A stretch of DNA of 62,915 bases from Sphingomonadaceae bacterium (GTDB taxonomy: Bacteria > Pseudomonadota > Alphaproteobacteria > Sphingomonadales > Sphingomonadaceae): contig JANYGC010000059.1 in the NCBI GenBank assembly GCA_025359425.1, forward strand, positions 1 through 62,915. Direction: 5' to 3'. Position 1 is the stretch's first letter, and each line of letters begins with the position of its first letter. The notes below the pieces were generated by a model that was not told the origin of the DNA, did not search any database, and saw only the letters and a program-made list of their open reading frames with translations. Position numbers and translations under genes: made by a program. Shown piece after piece: positions 23,984 to 33,265 of this stretch.

Positions 23984-24208
23984 GTGGTTGATCAAGAGAA
24001 GCGGGACAATTTTGTGCGTCTAGCCGAAGGACGTACGCAAATTGCTCTCGATGCCATTCGCAAGCTTGGGAATTTGTCAAACCGCCGTGCCTATAATTTC
24101 AACGACGCAGATGTTCGAAAGATCACTAAAGCGCTTCGAGAAGCTGTCTCCGATCTCGAGCGCAAGTTCGGCGCGCCGAACGACACATCTGACACTTTCA
24201 AATTGTGA
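23984..24208 (+). CDS. Small helical protein of unknown function, partner of the GHKL ATPase
   Basis: 74 residues, charged and mostly helical in look (DNFVRLAEGRTQIALDAIRK and KITKALREAVSDLERKFG), no signal peptide and no membrane segment. Start is GTG at 23984 with a near-perfect Shine-Dalgarno AAGGAGAT five to six bases upstream, the best in this area. It ends seven bases before the ATPase gene, so the two form an operon. The upstream 110 bases are AT-rich; a weak TTGCAT-N16-TATTTG pair at 23934-23961 could be the promoter. I do not recognise a family. It could be an adaptor or regulator of the ATPase. Confidence 0.7.
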   Translation: MVDQEKRDNFVRLAEGRTQIALDAIRKLGNLSNRRAYNFNDADVRKITKALREAVSDLERKFGAPNDTSDTFKL

Positions 24209-24215
24209 GATTATC

Positions 24216-26060
24216 ATGAAATCAGAACATCTTGGAATTGGTGATAAGACCTTCCTGATCAATCGTTTGATCCAGCAGGCACCGATCAACACTCTGATCC
24301 GCGAGTTCTTCAAGAATGCGGAGGAGAATGCAGCATTGGCTCCCGAAGGTGCGCGGAATATCCGTATCTATCCAACTGTGATCGACGGTGTTCGCAAGCT
24401 GACATTCTGGAACACTGGCGTCGGCATGGACGAAAATGAGCTGCGCATTGCAACGAACCTCAGTTCGTCAGTCAACAAGAACATGTCACTCGACGGAAAT
24501 TTTGGAATTGGAGCAAAAGTATCGGGCTTGGCCGCATCGCCCGAGGGCATACGGTATCGCTCGTGCAAAAATGGAACCGTAAACGAAGTGACAATTGGGT
24601 GGGACGAGCAGGAGGGCACTTTCGTAAGGTTCGCTTTCGAAATGCCTGATGGCAGTTCGGGAATGATTTTTGAGGTTACGCAATCGCTCATTGCCGAAGG
24701 CACCAAGACCGACTTCGACTGGACCGAGGTGGTATTGCTTGGTCAGAAAGCCGACCATGATACGGTTGAATGGCCGATCGGCATGGGCGAGCCTGTCGAA
24801 CGCAGCTTTGTAGCGAGATCAATCTACAACCGGTTTGCCAGTTTCAGCCCAGGTGTCGAAGTGCGAGTTGACGTGGCTATGACCCAAGGCGGCGGGAAGG
24901 ATGAGACCGGCAGAAACAGGAGGCTTCTTACACTTAGCGAGGTACTGGAAAAACTCGGCAAGCATGAGGATGTCACCGACCCTGACTCTGGCATAACGAT
25001 CCGCTATATTCACGATCCAAAGCACGAAGTCTCACACTCGCTTAGCGCACGGGCTAACCCAGCGGTTGGATCAACTACGTTTTGCGCCCTTATTTACAAG
25101 GAAGAGCGCTACGATTTCAAAACACGCAAAGGGTGGTCAGCGGTCGCACCATCCTTCGGCATCCCATTTGGGTCACGGGTCCTCACTGTTGAGATTCGTC
25201 TGCCGGATACAATAGCCCTGCCAAATCAGTATCGGGACGCATTGACTTGGCCGCGTGACCGCTCGCCGCTTTTGGCCGAACAGTTTGCACACATCGTGCG
25301 CCAGCTAATGCCGGAATGGGTCAAAGACGTCATTCGGCAGGAAACGCCAGACCAGTCGGGCGACTTGAAGGATTTGCAATCCGAATTGCAGGCGCTGCTG
25401 GAAGAACTCAGAGTGCCAACCGATGTGCTGAAGCCCTCCACGGGGTTACCCAAGATGCTGGCGAACAGCCTTGGCATTCCCGAGCCTGAGCCAACCAAAA
25501 TTGAGTCTGAAGATGCGGAACAGCATACCGGAGTAGGAGAGCGGCGCACTGCAGTGGCTTCAGCGCCACGGGCATCAAGCACCCGCAAACGAATGGCACC
25601 CGAAGGTGCCACAGCTTCCAAAATGTCCCGTGCCCTTGAACGTGCGCCGGAAATCGTCTTTTTGAATACGTTGGAGGAGATCGTGGAAAAGGGAATGAAA
25701 GGGCGCGCAGCCAAGTTCTATCCCGACACCCAAACTCTGTTCATCAACGGCTTGTATCCGGCTGTTGAAAAAATGGCGAAAGAACTGGCCAACGAATTTC
25801 CCGATGCAGATGATCCCGATCAATCACGGGCCCTCGCCACAGACGCCGCAAAACGGACGATGGCGTTTCGAGTTGGCAAGGCAACATGCTTCGCCCTCGC
25901 AAAAAAGCTGCTTGATGATTGGTCACAGGACGACTTGGAAAAGGCGACTTCGCCGGAGTCACTGTCGATGGCAGCAGACGACTATCGACAGAGCATTGCA
26001 GACGGTAAAAAGTGGATCAAAAAGCAGATTAAAATCGAGGCTGTCTCAGAGATGGTTTAG
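24216..26060 (+). CDS. GHKL-superfamily (Hsp90/MORC/MutL-like) ATP-binding protein of unknown function
   Basis: 614 residues. The N-terminal 110 residues carry the Bergerat ATP fold: N-box REFFKNAEENA (29-39) with E30 and N34, G1 box WNTGVGM (65-71), and G2 box GNFGIGAKVSGL (94-105). In G1 the adenine-binding aspartate of the usual DxGxG is an asparagine (N66). Residues about 110-390 look like a transducer domain; about 425-480 is a hydrophilic, Pro/Glu/Thr-rich linker; the last 120 residues form a helical domain ending KKWIKKQIKIEAVSEMV. No transmembrane, HATPase-kinase or nuclease domain is visible. GC is about 50-55% in sampled lines against about 70% next door, so the pair was probably acquired. 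Conceivably a defence ATPase; this is inference. Confidence 0.75.
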   Translation: MKSEHLGIGDKTFLINRLIQQAPINTLIREFFKNAEENAALAPEGARNIRIYPTVIDGVRKLTFWNTGVGMDENELRIATNLSSSVNKNMSLDGNFGIGAKVSGLAASPEGIRYRSCKNGTVNEVTIGWDEQEGTFVRFAFEMPDGSSGMIFEVTQSLIAEGTKTDFDWTEVVLLGQKADHDTVEWPIGMGEPVERSFVARSIYNRFASFSPGVEVRVDVAMTQGGGKDETGRNRRLLTLSEVLEKLGKHEDVTDPDSGITIRYIHDPKHEVSHSLSARANPAVGSTTFCALIYKEERYDFKTRKGWSAVAPSFGIPFGSRVLTVEIRLPDTIALPNQYRDALTWPRDRSPLLAEQFAHIVRQLMPEWVKDVIRQETPDQSGDLKDLQSELQALLEELRVPTDVLKPSTGLPKMLANSLGIPEPEPTKIESEDAEQHTGVGERRTAVASAPRASSTRKRMAPEGATASKMSRALERAPEIVFLNTLEEIVEKGMKGRAAKFYPDTQTLFINGLYPAVEKMAKELANEFPDADDPDQSRALATDAAKRTMAFRVGKATCFALAKKLLDDWSQDDLEKATSPESLSMAADDYRQSIADGKKWIKKQIKIEAVSEMV

Positions 26061-26135
26061 TTGTGAGCCTGTCGGCATCATGAATTACACTTGCCTGACG
26101 CAACCTCGCGCACCTGAACTACCCAAGCCTAACCC

Positions 26136-26987
26136 TCACCCCACCCGGTACTGCCCCTGCACCCCGTGCGCCCCGTCCTTGGTGCTCCCATCAAGCGGCA
26201 ACGCAGCATCGCGGCGCAGTGCAGCCGCTCCGGCGATCAGGTGGTCCTGATGAACCTCGCTATACCGTTCCCACCCGTCGCGGGTCAGGCGTTCGAGCGG
26301 GCGGTAGCGGATCTTGTATTGCATCCGCACCGATCCTTCGACCCAGTAGCCCAGGTACACGTAAGGCAGGCCTTCCTCGGCGGCGCGGCGGATGTGATCG
26401 AGGATGATGTAGTTGCCCAGGCCCGAGCGCCCCGGGGCTTCGGTGTCATAGAAGCTGTAGACCATCGACAGCCCGTCGCCCTGGCGGTCGGTCAGGCAGG
26501 CGCCGACCAGCCGGCCGGGCGTGCCATCCACGCTCGGCTCGCGGTATTCGACCACCCAGCTATCGACCGGCGTATGCTCGACCATGTCGGCAAAGTCGGT
26601 CTCGTCCATCGTCGCCATGCCGCCGCCGGGGTGGCGATCGCCGAGGTAACGCTGGAGCAGGTCGAACTGCTCGGCGGTCGACCACGGACGGCACAGGCTG
26701 GTGACAAGGTCGCTGTTGCGCTTGAGATCGCGTTTCTGGGTCGACGAGGGGCGGAATTCGCCGGCGACAACCCGCACCGAAATGCACGCGCTGCAATCGA
26801 GGCAGGAGGGGCGATAGGCCACCGTCTGGCTGCGGCGGAACCCGATCCGGCCCAGCGCATCGTTGAGCTCGCCCGCGTGCGGCCCCTTGAGTTCGGTGAA
26901 CACCTTGCGCTCGCTGCGCCCCGGCAAATAGGGGCACGGCGCCGGGCTGGTCACGAAAAACCGCGGAAATCGCACAGGAGCGGTCAC
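26136..26987 (-). CDS. bpt: Aspartate/glutamate leucyltransferase (N-end rule, Bpt)
   Basis: Transfers leucine from Leu-tRNA to proteins with N-terminal Asp or Glu, marking them for ClpAP. 283 residues. The ATE-type N-terminal cysteine region is visible: [16 protein letters not shown] and [16 protein letters not shown], and the C-terminal part has [23 protein letters not shown] and [23 protein letters not shown] start at 26987. Bpt and arginyltransferases share this fold; the bacterial assignment follows the prevalence of Bpt in this group. It closes the right side of the low-GC island. Confidence 0.9.
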   Translation of the reverse strand: MTAPVRFPRFFVTSPAPCPYLPGRSERKVFTELKGPHAGELNDALGRIGFRRSQTVAYRPSCLDCSACISVRVVAGEFRPSSTQKRDLKRNSDLVTSLCRPWSTAEQFDLLQRYLGDRHPGGGMATMDETDFADMVEHTPVDSWVVEYREPSVDGTPGRLVGACLTDRQGDGLSMVYSFYDTEAPGRSGLGNYIILDHIRRAAEEGLPYVYLGYWVEGSVRMQYKIRYRPLERLTRDGWERYSEVHQDHLIAGAAALRRDAALPLDGSTKDGAHGVQGQYRVG

Positions 26988-27254
26988 GATGCGCCAAAAT
27001 CCTCAGCAGCGAACAGAGCGCGCACTATGCCGATGCAGCGGGTCTGTTGAAAGGGTTTTAACCACAAATCAGGGTAAACAGAGTGTAAATATGCACAGTG
27101 GGCCCGGCCAACCGTGTCGCTGGTTCAATCCGGTACGTCCTGCGGCGCGGCGGTTGAGCCGCAAGCCGCCAAGAATCGCCTTGCCCGACGCGCGACTTGC
27201 CCCATAGTTGCGGCGGGGCCGGAGCGAGCAGCGAGGGGTAACAAGCAGCGGCCG

Positions 27255-28934
27255 ATGGCAAGTCCCGACATCTTCCTGTCCTACAACCGCGAGGATGCAG
27301 CGGTAGCCTCGCGCTATGCCGATGCCTTTGCGGCTGAAGGGCTGAACGTCTGGTGGGACACTGCGCTGCGCTCGGGCGAGGCTTATGACGAGGTGACCGA
27401 GGCGGCCTTGCGCGGGGCGAAGGCGGTGGTGGTACTATGGTCTCCCCGCTCGGTGGTCTCGCGCTGGGTCCGCGCGGAGGCGACGATTGCGGACCGCTGC
27501 AAGACTTTGGTGCCGGTGACGATCGAGCCCTGCGAACGCCCGATCATGTTTGAGCTGACCCAGACGGCGGAATTGTCGCACTGGACGGGGGATGCGGGGG
27601 ACCGGGCGTGGGTGGCGTTTCTTGGGGATGTCCGGCAGTTTATAGATCGTGACCGAGCGCCCTCCGCCCCCGACTTGATGGCCACCGCTCCCGCTTCGGG
27701 CATGGCGCGACGAAATGACTTCGACAAACGCGGCGGTGTGCCTTCGCTGGCAATCCTGCCCTTTACCAATCGCTCGCAGATCGCCGACGACGATGTCTTC
27801 GCTGAAGGCATGGTTGCGGATATGGTGGCCGCATTGTCGCAAGGCGCAAATCTGCGGGTGCTCGCCAGCATTGCAACCGCACACCTCAAAGGCGGAGCGA
27901 TTGCCGACCTGGCACGGGTCGGCGCGCAGCTAGGCGTACGCTATCTGCTTGAAGGGAACGTCCGGCGTGCCGGATCGGACTTTCGCGTGACCACCCAGTT
28001 GATCGAAGCGGCGAGCGGCCACGTCTTGTGGTCGGGCAAGTTCGGACGACCGCTGGCCGAATTATCCGACCTGCAGGAAGAACTGGCGTGCGAACTCGCG
28101 GCAGCGCTGGACGCCAAGGTTTCATTGATTGAATTGGAGCGCGCGCTGCGCAAACCCGGTGACATAACCGCTTGGGAGGCGGTCAACCGCAGCACGCTGG
28201 CGCTGCGCCATCTGGACCCCGAGAGCCTTGTTCTTGCGGTCGATCATGCCCGGCGCGCGACACAGATCGACCCCGACTTTGGCGCCGCCCACGCCATGCT
28301 AGCCAGCGCTTTGGCCGTCCATTACATGTTTCTGGTCCCGGACAGCGCCGAAGCCATTGCCGAGATTCATTTAATCGCCGAGCGTGCAGTCGCGCTCGAT
28401 GGCGAAGGAGCGGTATGCCTAAACCTTGTGGCAAACGCTTATTGCTTCACCGGCGCTCCCGAATTGGGCCATCTTCGCGCGCTTCAAGCGGTCAACGCCG
28501 CTCCAAACTATGGCAATGCGCATTATGCCTTGGCAGTTGCCAGCAGCATGCTCAACCGGTTCGACCAGGCTATCGAACAGTGCCACATCGCCGCATCGCT
28601 GATGCCCGGTGCCTTCTCGGTCTATTACGTCAAGATCTGGCACGCAAATGCCCTGATCCGAGCCGGCAGATGGGATGAGGCTGAAGCAAGCTATGACGAA
28701 GGTCTGGCGATCGCCCCTGACTTTGCGATCGGTCAGTATCACAAGGCCATGTTTTGCTGGCGCGACGGCCGCAAACCGCAAGGGCGGCGCATTGTCGCGA
28801 CTCTGAGAGCGGGCGGCATGGACTACGCCACGGTTCGCAACATCTTTGAGCGCGCCTTTATTGGCAGCCCGACATTCGATGAAATGATGACTGCTGTTGA
28901 AGCCCTATGGGCCGAAACCGAAACCGCTCCCTAA
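27255..28934 (+). CDS. TIR-domain protein with a TolB_N/FlgO-like domain and TPRs
   Basis: 559 residues. N-terminal TIR domain (about residues 4-130): DIFLSYNREDAAVASRYADA, NVWWDTALRSGE, and SVVSRWVRAEATIA with the candidate NADase glutamate at E75. A TolB_N-like/FlgO-like segment follows at about 165-300, starting PSLAILPFTNRSQIADDDVF and with RYLLEGNVRRAG. The remainder is a TPR-like helical repeat region. No signal peptide or cyclase domain. Bacterial TIRs may deplete NAD in defence or act as scaffolds; the TolB_N-TPR architecture is widespread in alphaproteobacteria and may be signalling. It ends overlapping the ilvA stop. Confidence 0.82.
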   Translation: MASPDIFLSYNREDAAVASRYADAFAAEGLNVWWDTALRSGEAYDEVTEAALRGAKAVVVLWSPRSVVSRWVRAEATIADRCKTLVPVTIEPCERPIMFELTQTAELSHWTGDAGDRAWVAFLGDVRQFIDRDRAPSAPDLMATAPASGMARRNDFDKRGGVPSLAILPFTNRSQIADDDVFAEGMVADMVAALSQGANLRVLASIATAHLKGGAIADLARVGAQLGVRYLLEGNVRRAGSDFRVTTQLIEAASGHVLWSGKFGRPLAELSDLQEELACELAAALDAKVSLIELERALRKPGDITAWEAVNRSTLALRHLDPESLVLAVDHARRATQIDPDFGAAHAMLASALAVHYMFLVPDSAEAIAEIHLIAERAVALDGEGAVCLNLVANAYCFTGAPELGHLRALQAVNAAPNYGNAHYALAVASSMLNRFDQAIEQCHIAASLMPGAFSVYYVKIWHANALIRAGRWDEAEASYDEGLAIAPDFAIGQYHKAMFCWRDGRKPQGRRIVATLRAGGMDYATVRNIFERAFIGSPTFDEMMTAVEALWAETETAP

Positions 28935-30169
28935 CCCAGCTCCACCTGATCGACCTCATACCCCGATGCGCGCAGGCTCGCGACCAGCGCGTCGAGCTGG
29001 TCCTTGTCGCGCGCTTCGCATTCGATGTCCGCCGTGAGCCCCTTCGCGGGCAAGTGGGTGAAGATGCGCTGGTGGTAGATTTCGATGATGTTGACGTTGT
29101 GGCTGTCAAACTCGCGCATCACCTTGAACAGCGCGCCGGGGCGGTCCTGCAGCGTCAGCCGCAGCCGCGCCAGGCGGCCCGAGCGCGCCAGATCGCGCAG
29201 CAGCACGTTGGCGAGCAGCCGGGTATCGATATTGCCGCCACAAATGGGAATGCCGATCTTGCGGCCCTTGAACCGGTCGGGATAGGCCAGCACCGCAGCA
29301 AGGCCGGCCGCGCCCGCGCCTTCGGCCACGGTCTTTTCGATCTGCAGCAGCAGCGAAACCGCGGTTTCGAGCTGGGCCTCGCTGACCAGCACGATATCGT
29401 CGATCAGGCCTTCGAGCACTTTGGAGGTGAACGCCCCGGGCTCTTTCACCGCGATGCCCTCGGCCAGCGTATCGCCGCCGCACGGCAGGTCGGTGTGCTT
29501 GAGGCGGTTGTACATCGAGGGGAACAGCTGCGCCTCGACCCCGATCAGGCCGATGTCGGGCTTGATCGCACGGGCCGCCGTGCCCATCCCCGAAGCCAGC
29601 CCGCCGCCGCCGATCGGGATCACCAGCATGTCGAGCTCGGGCACCTGCTCGAGCATTTCGAGCGCCACGGTGCCCTGCCCCGCCGCCACGTGCGGATCGT
29701 CGAACGGATGGACGAAAGTCAGGCCAAGCTCATCCTCGAGCTGGCGGGCGTGGGCATAGGCCTCGTCGAAGGTTTCGCCGTGCAGCACCACCGTGCCGCC
29801 GAGCACTTCGGTCTGCATCACCTTTACCGTCGGGGTGGTGCGCGGCATGACGATGGTCACCGGAATGCCCAACCGCGCGCCGTGGTACGACAGCCCCTGC
29901 GCGTGGTTGCCGGCCGACGCCGCGATCACCCCGCGATTGCACTTTTCCCCGCCGAGCAGCAGCATCGCGTTAAGCGCGCCGCGTTCCTTGTAAGCTGCGG
30001 TGAACTGCAGGTTCTCGAATTTGAGCCAGATGTCGGCGCCGGTGATCTGGGACAGCGTGCGGCTATAGTCCATCGCGGTATGCACGATCGCGCCCTCGAT
30101 CCGCGCTGCAGCGGCGCGGATATGGTCGATCGTCAGGAGCGGCTGGGCAAGATCGCTGGTCATGTTCAT
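28931..30169 (-). CDS. ilvA: Threonine ammonia-lyase
   Basis: PLP-dependent deamination of threonine to 2-oxobutyrate, the first step to isoleucine. 412 residues from ATG 30169; an ATG two codons later is also possible. PLP lysine K61 in FTAAYKERGALN, phosphate/substrate loop ASAGNHAQGL, and glycine loop IPIGGGGLASG are clear. The C-terminal 80 residues form one ACT domain (RLRLTLQDRPGALFKVMREF), so it is the short form with a single regulatory domain. Convergent with the TIR gene, sharing four bases at the stops. Confidence 0.93.
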   Translation of the reverse strand: MNMTSDLAQPLLTIDHIRAAAARIEGAIVHTAMDYSRTLSQITGADIWLKFENLQFTAAYKERGALNAMLLLGGEKCNRGVIAASAGNHAQGLSYHGARLGIPVTIVMPRTTPTVKVMQTEVLGGTVVLHGETFDEAYAHARQLEDELGLTFVHPFDDPHVAAGQGTVALEMLEQVPELDMLVIPIGGGGLASGMGTAARAIKPDIGLIGVEAQLFPSMYNRLKHTDLPCGGDTLAEGIAVKEPGAFTSKVLEGLIDDIVLVSEAQLETAVSLLLQIEKTVAEGAGAAGLAAVLAYPDRFKGRKIGIPICGGNIDTRLLANVLLRDLARSGRLARLRLTLQDRPGALFKVMREFDSHNVNIIEIYHQRIFTHLPAKGLTADIECEARDKDQLDALVASLRASGYEVDQVELG

Positions 30170-30210
30170 ATCGCAGCGGGCCGTAGTGCAAACGCGCTGC
30201 GATGCAAAGC

Positions 30211-30573
30211 CTAAGCCGGTTGCAGCCAGCGCCCAAGCGCCCGTGCGATCAAAGTCGCGACCACAATTGCTGCGGTATCGGCGATCCAGTCGCGCACGTC
30301 GGCGTCGCGGTGGAGCATGGGGATCAGCTGCAGCACTTCGATCAGCGCCCCAAAGGCCGACAGTTGGAGCCCGATCCGCCATGCCGGAATCTGCCGCCAG
30401 CCCAGATTGGCCACCCCGGCCAGCGCGGCGAACGCGAGCATGTGCGCGAACTTGTCACCAAACTGGTCGATCGGCAGGTTCGGCGGCTTGGGCAACAGCG
30501 CCATCGTCAGCGCAAAGGCGAGCAGCAGCCAGAACAGCGGGCGCAGCAAGCGCGGGGAAAACAGAGTGTTCAT
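30211..30573 (-). CDS. VanZ-like family membrane protein
   Basis: 120 residues with four hydrophobic segments. Family features: KPPNLPIDQFGDKFAHMLAF between the first two helices and the C-terminal RDADVRDWIADTAAIVVATL, the acidic pattern typical of VanZ-like proteins. The family includes a teicoplanin-resistance protein, but most members, including this one, have unknown roles. It lies 41 bases upstream of ilvA on the same strand. Confidence 0.75.
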   Translation of the reverse strand: MNTLFSPRLLRPLFWLLLAFALTMALLPKPPNLPIDQFGDKFAHMLAFAALAGVANLGWRQIPAWRIGLQLSAFGALIEVLQLIPMLHRDADVRDWIADTAAIVVATLIARALGRWLQPA

Positions 30574-30673
30574 GGGCGATTGCGATAAAGCGCTGGCCGC
30601 ACATGGCAAATGGATAATCGATGAGCAAAATATGCATCTGGCGGGTGACGGCAAAGCGGTTACAAGGCGGGCA

Positions 30674-31570
30674 ATGACCACTCCCCTCAATGTATCGTTC
30701 CTGGGCCTGGGCGTGATGGGCGGCGCGATTGCGCGGCACATCGGCGGCGCCGGGCACCACCTGACCATCTTCAACCGCACTCCGGCGCGCGCCGCTGCCT
30801 GGCAGGCCGCCAATCCCGCGCTCAACGTGCGCCAGGTCGCCAGCCCGGCCGAAGCCGCCGAAGGTGCCGACGTGGTGCTGACCTGCGTTGGCAACGATGA
30901 CGATCTGGCCGATGTGGTGCTGGGCCCGACGGGCGTGTTCTCGGCCATCCGGGATGGCGCGACCTTCATCGATCACACCACCGTGTCGGCGCGGATCGCG
31001 CGGCAGATCGCGGTCGAAGCGCGCGACCTGCACGTCCACTGCGTCGATGCCCCGGTGACCGGCGGGCAGGCCGGGGCCGAGAACGGCCAGCTGACCGTGA
31101 TGTGCGGCGGCCGCGCCGATGCGATCGAGGCCGCGACGCCGGTGATGCAGGCCTATACCAAGCGGATCGTCCACGTCGGCAAGGCGGGCGCGGGGCAGAC
31201 CACCAAGATGGTCAACCAGATCGCCTTCTCGGGCATTCTCGCGACGCTGTCCGAAGCCTTGCGCTTTGCCGAAGCCGCGCATCTCGATCTCGACAAGGTC
31301 TATCAGGCCATCTCGGGCGGGGCCTCGCAATCGTGGCAGATGGACAACCGCTGGCAGACGATGTGCGAGGACAAGTTCGATTTCGGCTTTGCGGTCGACT
31401 GGATGAGGAAGGACATGGGCTTGGCATTGGAAGAGGGACGTTCTTTGGGGGTTTCATTGCCAGTTGCGGCATTGATCGACCAGTTCTTTGCCGAAGTGCA
31501 GGCGATGGGCGGCGGGCGGCAGGATACCTCGGCGCTGGTCCGCCGCTTGCCGCGCCGGGGCAAGGCCTGA
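30674..31570 (+). CDS. 3-hydroxyisobutyrate dehydrogenase family oxidoreductase
   Basis: NAD(P)-dependent beta-hydroxyacid dehydrogenase, 298 residues. Rossmann loop FLGLGVMGGAIARHI, the substrate-binding DAPVTGGQAGAENGQL, and the catalytic lysine in GAGQTTKMVNQIA are all visible. FDFGFAVDWMRKDMGLALEE near the C-terminus is typical. Members act on 3-hydroxyisobutyrate, tartronate semialdehyde, glyoxylate or 6-phosphogluconate, and the sequence does not decide between them. Stop overlaps the amidohydrolase start as TGATG. Confidence 0.88.
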   Translation: MTTPLNVSFLGLGVMGGAIARHIGGAGHHLTIFNRTPARAAAWQAANPALNVRQVASPAEAAEGADVVLTCVGNDDDLADVVLGPTGVFSAIRDGATFIDHTTVSARIARQIAVEARDLHVHCVDAPVTGGQAGAENGQLTVMCGGRADAIEAATPVMQAYTKRIVHVGKAGAGQTTKMVNQIAFSGILATLSEALRFAEAAHLDLDKVYQAISGGASQSWQMDNRWQTMCEDKFDFGFAVDWMRKDMGLALEEGRSLGVSLPVAALIDQFFAEVQAMGGGRQDTSALVRRLPRRGKA

Positions 31571-33240
31571 TGCGCGCGCTGCTCTGCGCCGGGGCCGCGC
31601 TGATTGCGCTCGCTACCCCCGCAATGGCCGATACCCTGCTCGACAATGTCGATGGGGTGACGCTCGATGCCAGCAATGCGGTCGACCATTTCAACGGGCT
31701 GGTGATCGGCGACGATGGCCGCGTCGCCAAAGTCCTCCACCGCGGTGACAAGCGCCCGCGCACAACTTACCTGATCGACGGCAAGGGGCTCTACGTGATG
31801 CCCGGGTTGATCGACAGCCACGCCCACGTGATGGAAGTCGGCTTCGCGGCGATGACGCTCGACCTGTCCGACACGCGTTCGCTGGCCGAAGCGCTGACCA
31901 AGATCGCCGCTTACGCCAAGGCGCATCCCGATCGCCCGTGGCTGCTGGGGCGCGGCTGGAACCAGGAACTGTGGCCCGAGAAGCGCTATCCCACCGCCGC
32001 CGACCTCGACGCAATTGTGCCGGGTCAGCCGGTCTGGCTCGAACGGGTCGACGGTCATGCCGGCTGGGCCAACAGCCGCGCGCTGAGCATCGCCGGGGTC
32101 ACCGCCGCGACGCGCGACCCGGCCGGCGGCAAGATCGAGCGGATCACTCCGGGCGGCAAGCCGGCCGGCGTGCTGATCGACAATGCCAAGGCGCTGGTCG
32201 CCAAGGCGATCCCGCCGCCGCGCCCCGAAGACCGCGATTATGCCTTCGCCACGGCGCAAGGGATCTTCTTCAGCCACGGCGTCACCGCGACGACCGACAT
32301 GGGCACGAGTATCGAGGACTGGCAGACCTTCCGCCGCGCCGGGGACACCGGGCGGCTGCGGATGCGGGTCATGTCCTACGCGCTGGGCATCGACAACATG
32401 GTGCTGATCGGCGGCACCGGGCCGACCCCGTGGCTCTATGACGACCGGCTGCGGCTCAATGGGGTGAAGCTCTATGCCGATGGCGCGCTCGGTTCGCGCG
32501 GGGCCAGCTTGAAGCTGCCTTACAGCGATGCGTCCACCGCCAAAGGCCTGCGCATCACCAGCGACACCGCACTCAAGAACCTGATGAGCCGCGCCGCACT
32601 CGATCATTTCCAGGTCGCGGTTCATGCGATCGGCGATGAGGCCAATGCCTCGGTGCTCGGCGCGATCGAGGACCTCGCGCCGACTTACGGCGGCGACCGG
32701 CGTTGGCGGATCGAGCACGCGCAGATCGTCGACCCGGCGGATATTCCCCGGTTCGGTCGCAACGGAATCATCGCCTCGATGCAGCCGGTGCACCAGACCT
32801 CGGACCGGCTGATGGCCGAAAAGCGGCTCGGGCCAAACCGGCTCAGGGGCGCCTATGCGTGGAAATCGATCCAGGCGACCGGGGCCAAGCTGGCCTTCGG
32901 ATCGGACGCGCCGGTCGAGATCCCCGATCCCTTCGCCGGGATGGCCGCCGCCATCAGCCGCCAAGGGCCCGACGGTGAGCCGCAGGGCGGGTGGCAACCG
33001 CAAGAACGCGTCACCCGCGAGGAAGCCTTCGCGGCCTATACCGTCAACGGCGCCTTTGCCGGGTTCGCCGAGGGCCGGTTCGGGCGGCTAGTGGCAGGTG
33101 AACGCGCCGACTTCATCCTGGTCGACCGCGACCCGCTGCTGTCGAGCCCGGCCGATCTGGCGCGGACCAAGGTCAGCCGGGTGTTTGTCGGCGGTGTGCA
33201 AGTGTGGGACGCAGCGAGCGCGAAAAAGCCGGGGACCTAA
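31570..33240 (+). CDS. Secreted amidohydrolase, YtcJ/Amidohydro_3 type
   Basis: 556 residues. Signal peptide (residues 1-20, cleavage after AMA). Metal-dependent hydrolase core: GLIDSHAHVMEVG supplies the first metal histidines, VAVHAIGDEA and WRIEHAQIVDP the later ones, and FGSDAPVE the catalytic aspartate. The C-terminal beta-sandwich returns at GRLVAGERADFILVD. A periplasmic location is unusual for catabolic amidohydrolases but common for this subgroup in sphingomonads. Coupled to the upstream dehydrogenase by overlap. Substrate unknown. Confidence 0.88.
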   Translation: MRALLCAGAALIALATPAMADTLLDNVDGVTLDASNAVDHFNGLVIGDDGRVAKVLHRGDKRPRTTYLIDGKGLYVMPGLIDSHAHVMEVGFAAMTLDLSDTRSLAEALTKIAAYAKAHPDRPWLLGRGWNQELWPEKRYPTAADLDAIVPGQPVWLERVDGHAGWANSRALSIAGVTAATRDPAGGKIERITPGGKPAGVLIDNAKALVAKAIPPPRPEDRDYAFATAQGIFFSHGVTATTDMGTSIEDWQTFRRAGDTGRLRMRVMSYALGIDNMVLIGGTGPTPWLYDDRLRLNGVKLYADGALGSRGASLKLPYSDASTAKGLRITSDTALKNLMSRAALDHFQVAVHAIGDEANASVLGAIEDLAPTYGGDRRWRIEHAQIVDPADIPRFGRNGIIASMQPVHQTSDRLMAEKRLGPNRLRGAYAWKSIQATGAKLAFGSDAPVEIPDPFAGMAAAISRQGPDGEPQGGWQPQERVTREEAFAAYTVNGAFAGFAEGRFGRLVAGERADFILVDRDPLLSSPADLARTKVSRVFVGGVQVWDAASAKKPGT

Positions 33241-33265
33241 GCGGAAACTACTATCGCCCCCAGTT

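Noticed and set aside
23984..26060. Toxin-antitoxin reading of the 74-residue protein plus ATPase
   Set aside because: The large protein has no toxin fold that I can see and is far above usual toxin size; a toxin-antitoxin label would be a guess.
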